From: Amycolatopsis thermophila | Lineage (GTDB): Bacteria; Actinomycetota; Actinomycetes; Mycobacteriales; Pseudonocardiaceae | Direction of reading: 5' to 3' | DNA length: 64,000 bases | Assembly (NCBI RefSeq): GCF_030814215.1 | Contig: NZ_JAUSUT010000001.1 | Span: 62,001-126,000, forward strand | Shown here: positions 58,215 through 64,000 of the stretch, in pieces | Layout of the letters: every line of letters begins with the position of its first letter | Numbering within the stretch: position 1 is the stretch's first letter | Notes under the pieces: generated by a model | What the model was told of the DNA's origin: nothing | Databases searched by the model: none | The model's input: only the letters and a program-made list of their open reading frames with translations | Translations under genes and position numbers: made by a program

Positions 58215-58274
58215 GGTCGCCGAGCAGGCGTGTCAAGGCGGGAAAGAGTACCTTGACACGCCTGGTCGGCGACC
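58215..58274. repeat. 60-bp near-perfect palindrome
   Basis: GGTCGCCGAGCAGGCGTGTC.. (58215-58237) and its complement at 58252-58274 form a 23-bp inverted repeat with a single mismatch around a 14-nt loop. It is the third strong dyad within 370 bp. No gene covers it in a convincing frame. Confidence 0.75.
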
Positions 58275-58326
58275 AAAGGCGGGCTGGGGATCGGGGGCGG
58301 GGGAGGTCTGGGGACGTCGCACCTCG

Positions 58327-58620
58327 CCTCGCGTCGCCGGGCGCCTGGGGGTGCGGGGGAGGCCTAGTGGGGCCGCACCTCGCCTCGCGTCGTCGGCCGC
58401 CGGGAAGTCTCGTGGGCCCGCCTCGCCTTGCCAGGCGCCAAGAAGTCTCGTGGGACCCGCCGTGCGTCGCCGGGCGCCGGAAGCTCTGGGCGCCCCACCG
58501 TCGCCTAGCGTTGCCAGGCGCCGGGAAGCCTCGTGGGCCCGCCTCGCGTTGCCGGGCGCCGGGAGGTCTGGGGAGGCCCCGGTCGGCTGGCGGTTGCCGG
58601 CCGCAGGTAGCGAAAAATCC
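58327..58620. repeat. Degenerate 38-44-bp tandem repeat
   Basis: About six to seven imperfect copies of a unit like CCTCGCGTTGCCGGGCGCC plus GGGAAGTCTCGTGGGCCCG follow one another. Copies start near 58327, 58383, 58421, 58460, 58504, 58542 and 58585, giving spacings of 38, 39, 44, 38 and 43 after the first. The array ends about 90 bp before the PAP2-kinase gene. Frames open across it because of GC bias; no start, ribosome site or domain supports coding. Confidence 0.7.
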
Positions 58621-58708
58621 TTGCCCGCCAGCTCATTGGCCCCACCCGACCCGGCACGCCGCCTGCCGAACCCGGGCCCGGGACCGCGCTCGGCCTAGAC
58701 TGGCCCCC

Positions 58709-60136
58709 ATGCGGCGATGGGTGTCCCGTGCGGACCGGCAACTGTTCGCCCGCGTGGCGGCGACCGATTCCGTTCTCCTGGACCGGGTGTTGCCACGCCT
58801 GGGCCGGTCGGCGAACTACGGCGGGTTGTGGTGGGCCGTGAGTGGCACGCTCGCCGCGACGCGCAATCGCCGCGCGAGGCGGGCTGCCTTGCGCGGCATG
58901 CTCGCCCTCGGCATCGCCAGCGCGACCGCCAACGGTCTGAGCAAGCGCGTCATCCGCCGCGCCCGTCCGTCGACCGTGGGCATCCCGCCGGTTCGCCAGC
59001 TCCGCCGGGCACCGTGGACGACGTCGTTCCCGTCGGGGCATTCCGCCTCCGCCGCGGCCTTCACCGCGGGCGTCGCCCTGGAGTGGCCCGCGCTCGCCGC
59101 GCCGGTGGGCGCGCTGGCCGCCGGGGTCGCGACCTCCCGCGTCGTCACCGGTGCCCACTACCCGTCGGACGTGCTCGCCGGCATCGGACTCGGCTTCGGC
59201 GCGGCCGCGATCACGCTGTCGTGGTGGCCGCGCACCCCGGCCGGCCCCGCACGGGCCGAACCCCACCCGGCTCCCGCCCTGCCCACCGGCGAGGGGCTCG
59301 TCCTCGTGGTCAACCCGTCCGCGGGCAGCGCCAACGCCGCGGTCCTCGACCGCGTCGGCAACGAGCTCCCCCAGGCCAAGATCGTCGAACTGGACGACGG
59401 CGAGGACCTCGAGGACGCGCTCACCGAAGCGGCCCGCACGTGCCGCGTCCTGGGCGTCGCCGGCGGGGACGGCACCATCAACGCCGCCGCCCGCACCGCC
59501 GCCGACCACGACGTCCCCCTCCTCGTCCTCCCCGCGGGCACGCTCAACCACTTCGCCCGCGACCTCGGCGTCGAAACCCCGGACGACGCGATCACGGCCC
59601 TGCGCAAGGGCGCCGCGGTGCGCATCGACCTCGGCAGCGTCGACAGCCAGGTCTTCGTCAACACCTGCAGCACCGGCCTCTACACCGACCTGGTCCGCTA
59701 CCGCGAGAAGTGGGAGAAGCGGATCGGCAAGTGGCCCGCGATGCTGGTCGGCCTGGTACACGTGCTGCGCCGCGCGAAACCCCAGGACCTCGTGGTGAAC
59801 GGCGAGCCGCGCAAGGTGTGGATGATCTTCGCGGGCAACGGGGCCTACCGGCCGCGCGGGTTCGCCCCGACCTACCGGCGCAGCCTGGACGACGGGCTGC
59901 TGGACATCCGCACCGTCTACGCCGAACGCCCCTGGGCCCGTACGCGCCTGGTCCTCGCCGTGCTCACCGGCACCCTCCGCTGGTGCACGCCGTACCAGGA
60001 CCGGCCGGCCGCGCCGCAGCTGACCGTCCGCGCCCCGAGCGGACGGCTCGACCTCGCACTGGACGGCGAAGTGACACACGTCCCGCCCGATGTCACGCTG
60101 CGCAAACGCCGCGGCGCGCTGGTCGTCTACCGCTGA
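58709..60136 (+). CDS. PAP2 phosphatase/diacylglycerol kinase fusion protein
   Basis: A 475-aa fusion. Residues about 1-180 are a PAP2 phosphatase with KRVIRRARPS, SFPSGHSASAAAF and SRVVTGAHYPSDVLAG, the three catalytic motifs, among membrane helices. Residues about 195-475 are a diacylglycerol/lipid kinase: VVNPSAGSANA, GVAGGDGTINAAAR and LPAGTLNHFARDLG. This bifunctional form is known in actinobacteria and probably cycles lipid phosphates. TAGACT (58696-58701) lies 7 nt before ATG 58709, so the mRNA is likely leaderless. Confidence 0.88.
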   Translation: MRRWVSRADRQLFARVAATDSVLLDRVLPRLGRSANYGGLWWAVSGTLAATRNRRARRAALRGMLALGIASATANGLSKRVIRRARPSTVGIPPVRQLRRAPWTTSFPSGHSASAAAFTAGVALEWPALAAPVGALAAGVATSRVVTGAHYPSDVLAGIGLGFGAAAITLSWWPRTPAGPARAEPHPAPALPTGEGLVLVVNPSAGSANAAVLDRVGNELPQAKIVELDDGEDLEDALTEAARTCRVLGVAGGDGTINAAARTAADHDVPLLVLPAGTLNHFARDLGVETPDDAITALRKGAAVRIDLGSVDSQVFVNTCSTGLYTDLVRYREKWEKRIGKWPAMLVGLVHVLRRAKPQDLVVNGEPRKVWMIFAGNGAYRPRGFAPTYRRSLDDGLLDIRTVYAERPWARTRLVLAVLTGTLRWCTPYQDRPAAPQLTVRAPSGRLDLALDGEVTHVPPDVTLRKRRGALVVYR

Positions 60137-60149
60137 CCGGCGTTTCATC

Positions 60150-60600
60150 GATATTCACGGCCGGGCTTCGCCGGATGGGGTTTGACGCTCGCCGCCGCGA
60201 GGACGTCAGCGCCGTCGTCGGCAGTACTGCCGGACGAAGTGGACGACCAGCTCGCGGCTCGCCGCGATGGCCGTCGACGCGATGTTCGCGCCCGGCTTCT
60301 CCGAGCCGCTGGGTGGACGTCGAAACCGTCTGCTGCGACGCGGAAACGGGCTACCCCCTCGACGAACCTCGGCCCGCCGAACCGTTCCACCCGCTGCGCC
60401 GGGCGCCGCACGCGGCCGGGATTCCCGTGGGTGTTCAGGCCCCTCGCCACGAACCCCTGCACCGCGCGGGTGGAGCTGCGCATCGTCAACGAAGCGGGAG
60501 TCCTGACCTTCGACCTTGCGCTCAACTGGTCAATCTGGCTCGAGCAGGCAGCGACCGGGCCGGGGCGACGTCGAAGCCGGGGTCGCGCGGCGCTCGGGTG
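60150..60600 (+). pseudogene. Possible frameshifted gene remnant
   Basis: No intact gene fits the 500 bp between the lipid kinase and SRPBCC genes, but protein-like fragments appear in successive frames: AAMAVDAMFAPGFSEPLG (60261-60316), then WVDVETVCCDAETGYPLDEP in the next frame, then ARVELRIVNEAGVLTFDLAL and NWSIWLEQ near 60470-60550. Together they would give one protein of about 130 aa after at least two frameshifts. The family is not recognised. It may be a decayed gene or chance. Confidence 0.35.
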
Positions 60601-60635
60601 GGACGTGAGCTCCAGCGGTTGAGTGGCGGCGTGGG

Positions 60636-61100
60636 TCAGGACTGCTCGGCCCGGGCCTTCAGCCTACGGAGCGTCGTGGCGATGTTCGCCCGGTTGCTGT
60701 CGTTGCGCCGCCACACCCCGGTCACCAGCGAGCTGGGCCCGCGGAACCAGCCGGGGCGCTTGTCCCAGGTGCTCTCGGTGACGACGCAGCCCTCGCCGGC
60801 CGGTTCGATGTCGTACTGCCACCGCGACACCGGGATGCCCAGCGAGCGCACCTCGAAGGCGAACCGCTTCCCCGCGTCGGCGTCGGTGATCGTGCTGACG
60901 GTGCTCCACCGCCGCACCCCGCGGCGGTTGACCCCGCGGAACCGCGCACCCACCCGTGCCCCGGAAGCGCCGCCGAGCCAGCGGAAACCGCTGTACTCCT
61001 CGGCCAGTTCCGCGAGCACCCGCGGATCGCTCACCAACCCGTACACGCGCCCCGGCTCGGCGCCGATCTCGATCCGGCCCGTCGCGTCGGGCTCCGTCAT
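60636..61100 (-). CDS. SRPBCC (START/Bet v1-like) family protein
   Basis: A 154-aa protein of the polyketide cyclase/dehydrase-like SRPBCC fold: an N-terminal IEIGAEPGRVYGLVSDPRVL strand-helix, FRGVNRRGVRRWSTVSTITD strands and a long C-terminal helix (RRNDSNRANIATTLRRLKAR). It should bind a hydrophobic ligand in its cavity. ATG 61100 follows GAGGTGGAC. No linked biosynthetic genes are seen. Confidence 0.82.
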   Translation of the reverse strand: MTEPDATGRIEIGAEPGRVYGLVSDPRVLAELAEEYSGFRWLGGASGARVGARFRGVNRRGVRRWSTVSTITDADAGKRFAFEVRSLGIPVSRWQYDIEPAGEGCVVTESTWDKRPGWFRGPSSLVTGVWRRNDSNRANIATTLRRLKARAEQS

Positions 61101-61126
61101 GTCCACCTCACACCCTCGTGGCACAG

Positions 61127-61759
61127 CTACATACCGACTGCATGTATCTTGCCCGCACCCCTGTCGACCAGGTCCTCGACACGCCGGACCAGGTCGGAGT
61201 CTTCGGCGGGGGTCAGGGTGACGCCACCGGCTCGGCGAGCCAGCAGGTAGCGGCCTTGCGGGGTGTCGAACCAGGCGACCACTGTGGACGGTCGACCGCC
61301 GTTGAGCACGCCGATCTGCCCACCGCCGCAACGGTTCCCGGGCGAACCGGGCCCGACGCCGGCGGCGCCGGGCGGGAAGACAGCCATGATCCGCTGCACC
61401 AGCGCGCTCGGCGGGATCCCGGTCAGCCACACCTCGCCGCCGGCGAGCACCGCCAGCACGCCGGTGCGGCCGTCCGCCGCCGCGAGGGCGCGGACCGGGT
61501 AACCGATGTGCCCGACCGCGTCGACCGACACCTCCGGACCCGCCAGCAGCGCTTCCAGCCGGGAATCGAGCCGGCGCCCGGTGGCCGGACAGCGATCGGC
61601 CAGTTCGCGGTACACCTCGACGGTCAGCAGGGCCCGCTCGGCGAACGTCCGGCCGGTGCTGGGAACCTGCAGCGGGTACGGCATCGCCGGCAGGCCGAGG
61701 TCGCCCCACAGCAGGTCGAACTCGTGCGTGGACAGCACGAAATCGGGCGGGCACCACAT
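61127..61759 (-). CDS. EspG-family ESX-secretion-associated protein
   Basis: A 210-aa protein with the EspG pattern: N-terminal FVLSTHEFDLLWGDLGLPAM, YPLQVPSTGRTFAERALLTV, then alternating strands and helices to VRRVEDLVDR. EspG proteins are cytosolic chaperones for PE/PPE-type substrates of type VII secretion. ATG 61759 lies 1 nt after the stop of the upstream 152-aa gene. No ESX core gene is in the window, so this is an orphan EspG module. Confidence 0.75.
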   Translation of the reverse strand: MWCPPDFVLSTHEFDLLWGDLGLPAMPYPLQVPSTGRTFAERALLTVEVYRELADRCPATGRRLDSRLEALLAGPEVSVDAVGHIGYPVRALAAADGRTGVLAVLAGGEVWLTGIPPSALVQRIMAVFPPGAAGVGPGSPGNRCGGGQIGVLNGGRPSTVVAWFDTPQGRYLLARRAGGVTLTPAEDSDLVRRVEDLVDRGAGKIHAVGM

Positions 61760-61760
61760 C

Positions 61761-62219
61761 TCAGCCGCGACCGGACGCGGCGCAGCCCGCGCCGCACGGG
61801 GGACCACCGGAACCCGGGATCGCCGGGCCGGTGGTCCACGTGCCGGGCAGCCGGGGCGAGTTCGCCGCACCCGGCCGATGGGTGGCGCTGTCCGCGGCCC
61901 CGGTGATCACGGGCGCGGACGGGACCGGCGGATCGCTCCGCCGGACGTCGTGATCTCCGAACGCGGCTGTCATCGCCGCCACGACCCGCACGGCCCGCTC
62001 GTGCGCGGCGCGGGCCCGCTCGCACCCGGCGCGCAGGTCGGCGGCCGCCTCCGCGGGCCCGCCCGTGCCGCCCTTGCCGAACAGCCGCGTGAGGGTCGCG
62101 TCGAGGTCGAAGTCGACCGGCTCGGGCATGGCCGCACGCGCCGCCGCCGCGATGGGCCCCTCCGCGCACCGCACCGCGTCGGCCAGCTCACGGTGACTGC
62201 GCGCCGCCCAGTTCTGCAC
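61761..62219 (-). CDS. 152-aa helical protein, probable partner of EspG
   Basis: GTG 62219 is preceded by a strong ribosome site (GGAGGGAGCGGC). Residues 1-105 are predicted mostly helical (QNWAARSHRELADAVRCAEG, then LRAGCERARAAHERAVRVVA), and the tail is Pro/Gly/Ser-rich and disordered. Immediate coupling to the EspG gene suggests a secreted or chaperone-bound ESX-type substrate, but no WxG or YxxxD/E motif stands out. The family is not recognised. Confidence 0.6.
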   Translation of the reverse strand: MQNWAARSHRELADAVRCAEGPIAAAARAAMPEPVDFDLDATLTRLFGKGGTGGPAEAAADLRAGCERARAAHERAVRVVAAMTAAFGDHDVRRSDPPVPSAPVITGAADSATHRPGAANSPRLPGTWTTGPAIPGSGGPPCGAGCAASGRG

Positions 62220-62304
62220 GCCGCTCCCTCCGAGATCACCGTCAGTGAACCCGGCGTGAGCGGACCGCACCAGCGTCAGCGGTGTGACATGCCCGTTCGG
62301 ACTG

Positions 62305-64000
62305 TCAACTTTGCCCGCCCGGTCCGGCGACGAGGCGTTTCGCCAGGCTCAGCGCGGCCTCGGTGCCCAGGTCTTCGCACACCGCCAGCGCCTCGCGGCG
62401 GTACTCCCCCGCCGCGGCGTCCTGCCTGCCGGCATCAGCCACCAGTGCCAGCTCCCCCAGCGCCTGAGCCCGCTGCCAGCGCGTGAGGACCGGGGTGAAC
62501 ACGTCCAGCGCCGCGCGCAGGCAGGCTTCGGCCATCCCGAGCCGGCCGGCCTCCCGCCACGCGGCGCCCTCCTGCACCGCGCATTCCGCCCCCGCCACGC
62601 GGAAACCGCCTTCGTCGAACAGGGTCCGCGCGGTGTGGAAGGCACCGGCACCGCCCGGCCAGTCCCCGGTCGCGGTCAGCGCCGTGCCGAGCAACTGGAA
62701 CGTGAGCGCGCGGAAGAACCGGTAGGTGAACGAGTTGGCGTCATCGCGGTAGCGCTCGGTGTCGGCGAGCACCTCGCGGTGCACCAGCAGCGCCTCCCCC
62801 GGGCGCCCCACCGCGCACAGGACCTTCCCGAGCACGTTGCGGATCGAGCCCTGGCCCATCCAGAAGTCCATGTCGGCCAGCCCGACCGCCCGCTCGACGT
62901 GGTCCAGCGCCTCCTCGGGGCGGCCCAGCCGCAGCAGCACCGAGCCGAGGTAGGCCAGCGCCCAGGTCTGCTCGCGCCGGTCGCCGATCTCGGTGGCGAT
63001 CTCGAGCGCCTCGCGGTGCGCGGCGCGACCGCCTTCGTTGTCGCCCAGGCAGTAGTAGCGCGCCCAGCCGAGGAAGTTGAGCAGCACGGCCTCGTCGCCG
63101 CGGCTGCCCAGCGCCCGCGCCGCGTCGACGCCGAGCGCGAACACCTCGTCCCACGGCAGCTGCTGGATGCGCCCGTCGGAGAACCAGTGCAGCGCCCTGG
63201 CCAGGTCCACCACCTGCCGGTACTTGCCGTGGTCGAGCGCCATCCGTTGCGCGGCACGCCAGTTCGCCGCCTCCGCGTCGAGCCAGGCCGAGGCCTGATC
63301 ACGCGAGGCGAACCGGCTCGCCTCCACCGACTCCCGCAGCGCGTCCGGGAAGAACAGCCGTCCGGCCTCGATCCCGGTGTCCAGCAGGTGGTCCACCACC
63401 GCGCACACCGCGGCCGCCGACTCGGCCGCGTCCTCCTCGGCCGCCAGCCGCTCGCGGGCGAACAGGCGGATCAGGTCGTGGTAGGTGTAGCGGCCGGGAA
63501 CCCCGCCCGCCTGCAGGAGGTTCGCGTCGACCAGTTCGTCGATGTGCGCCCGCACGTCGGGGACGGCCATGCCGGTGGCGACGGCCGCGAGCTCGGCACC
63601 GAAGTCCGGTCCGGGGATCACCGCGAGGCGGCGGAACACCAGCCGCGCGGCCGGGGACAGCCGCCGGTGGGACATCTCGAACGCCGACCGCACCCGCAGA
63701 TCGCCCGCCGACAGGGCGGCCAGGCGCGTGCTCTCGTCCCGCAGCTGGTCGACGAGGTAGGCGATGCTCCAGTGCGGCCGCGTGGCCAGCCGGTTGCCCG
63801 CGATCCGCACCGCGAGCGGCAGGTTTCCGCACAGTTCGGCCAGTTCCGCGGCCGCCGACGGTTCCGCGTGCACCCGGTCCGGGCCCGCGATCGCGGCGAC
63901 GAGCGCGGAGGCGTCCGCGGTCTCCAGCGGCCGCAACCACACCCAGCGGGCCGACTCCAGGCCGGCCAGCGCGCGGCGGCAGGTGATCAGGGTCAGGCAG
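62305..64000 (-). CDS. AfsR/SARP-like NB-ARC-TPR regulator, 5' end outside window
   Basis: The visible 564 residues are the C-terminal part. LITCRRALAGLESARWVWLR and ELCGNLPLAVRIAGNRLATR are the sensor/ARC part of an NB-ARC ATPase; the Walker A motif must lie beyond the window. A winged-helix-like region (RLSPAARLVFRRLAVIPGPD) follows, then about 300 residues of TPR repeats (LLNFLGWARYYCLGDNEGGR; AYLGSVLLRLGRPEEALDHV). AfsR-type proteins control secondary metabolism. The frame runs off the end at 64000, so the DNA-binding domain cannot be assessed. Confidence 0.8.
   Translation of the reverse strand, partial: CLTLITCRRALAGLESARWVWLRPLETADASALVAAIAGPDRVHAEPSAAAELAELCGNLPLAVRIAGNRLATRPHWSIAYLVDQLRDESTRLAALSAGDLRVRSAFEMSHRRLSPAARLVFRRLAVIPGPDFGAELAAVATGMAVPDVRAHIDELVDANLLQAGGVPGRYTYHDLIRLFARERLAAEEDAAESAAAVCAVVDHLLDTGIEAGRLFFPDALRESVEASRFASRDQASAWLDAEAANWRAAQRMALDHGKYRQVVDLARALHWFSDGRIQQLPWDEVFALGVDAARALGSRGDEAVLLNFLGWARYYCLGDNEGGRAAHREALEIATEIGDRREQTWALAYLGSVLLRLGRPEEALDHVERAVGLADMDFWMGQGSIRNVLGKVLCAVGRPGEALLVHREVLADTERYRDDANSFTYRFFRALTFQLLGTALTATGDWPGGAGAFHTARTLFDEGGFRVAGAECAVQEGAAWREAGRLGMAEACLRAALDVFTPVLTRWQRAQALGELALVADAGRQDAAAGEYRREALAVCEDLGTEAALSLAKRLVAGPGGQS

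Noticed and set aside
58327..58620. CRISPR array
   Set aside because: Copies are diverged and contiguous, with no constant repeat separated by unique spacers, and no cas genes are nearby.
58253..58708. Open frame running from the tandem repeat into the PAP2-kinase gene
   Set aside because: The upstream 152 codons translate the degenerate repeats and have no domain. The conserved protein begins at ATG 58709 with a leaderless promoter.

Overview
The window is 64 kb of very GC-rich, gene-dense DNA. It looks like the chromosome of a filamentous actinomycete, most likely Pseudonocardiaceae and Amycolatopsis-like. That placement is inferred from EthA/EthR, MftD, EspG, ECF41 and AfsR-type proteins, many GTG starts, and many starts preceded only by a TANNNT box 6-7 nt upstream (leaderless type). 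No tRNA, rRNA, CRISPR array, phage module or intact insertion sequence was seen.

Layout. 0-5.1 kb: four regulators (XRE with TPR-like tail, AraC, XRE, AraC) beside an orphan B12-binding radical SAM enzyme. 5.1-7.0 kb: a TetR/TetX-like flavin monooxygenase cassette with tandem palindromic operators. 7.0-14.8 kb: STAS protein, an orphan MftD-type pre-mycofactocin synthase, an MFS transporter fused to carboxypeptidase-regulatory-like domains, a divergent MFS/MerR pair, a sirtuin, a methyltransferase and an IclR regulator. 14.8-20.4 kb: a VOC protein and a tightly overlapped catabolic operon (DoxX, amidohydrolase, CaiB-type CoA-transferase, citryl-CoA-lyase-like protein, LigB and LigA extradiol dioxygenase subunits). 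20.5-24.4 kb: an ECF41 sigma factor with DoxX, a 68-codon protein, an NDH-2-like oxidoreductase and an SDR.

24.6-40.1 kb is a complete L-rhamnose regulon: divergent LacI regulator, ABC importer (ATPase, two permeases, lipoprotein), mutarotase, isomerase, fused aldolase/dehydrogenase, a second unrelated isomerase, rhamnulokinase and LutABC lactate oxidation, ending in a 70-aa LuxR-type HTH protein. Together they can take L-rhamnose to dihydroxyacetone phosphate and, through lactaldehyde and lactate, to pyruvate.

40.1-50 kb: an Asp/Glu racemase-type enzyme, a 38-aa small protein, a giant P-type ATPase with a membrane-linked partner, an exonuclease/endonuclease/phosphatase protein, a short ECF-type sigma factor, HxlR, a frameshifted DUF305 gene and a tandem-DUF427 protein. 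50.2-54.1 kb: an EthA-type Baeyer-Villiger operon (monooxygenase, SDR, hydrolase) with divergent ethR and a long palindromic operator. 54.1-57.8 kb: a second ECF41/oxidoreductase pair, TetR and GNAT genes. 57.8-58.7 kb is a striking gene-free region of long palindromes and degenerate tandem repeats. 58.7-64 kb: PAP2-diacylglycerol kinase fusion, a probable decayed gene, SRPBCC, an EspG pair, and the 3' part of an AfsR-like regulator running off the window.

The least-explained items are the palindrome/tandem-repeat region (57.9-58.6 kb), the extradiol/CoA-transferase/citryl-CoA-lyase operon, the orphan MftD, the MFS-carboxypeptidase-regulatory fusion and the orphan B12-radical SAM locus.
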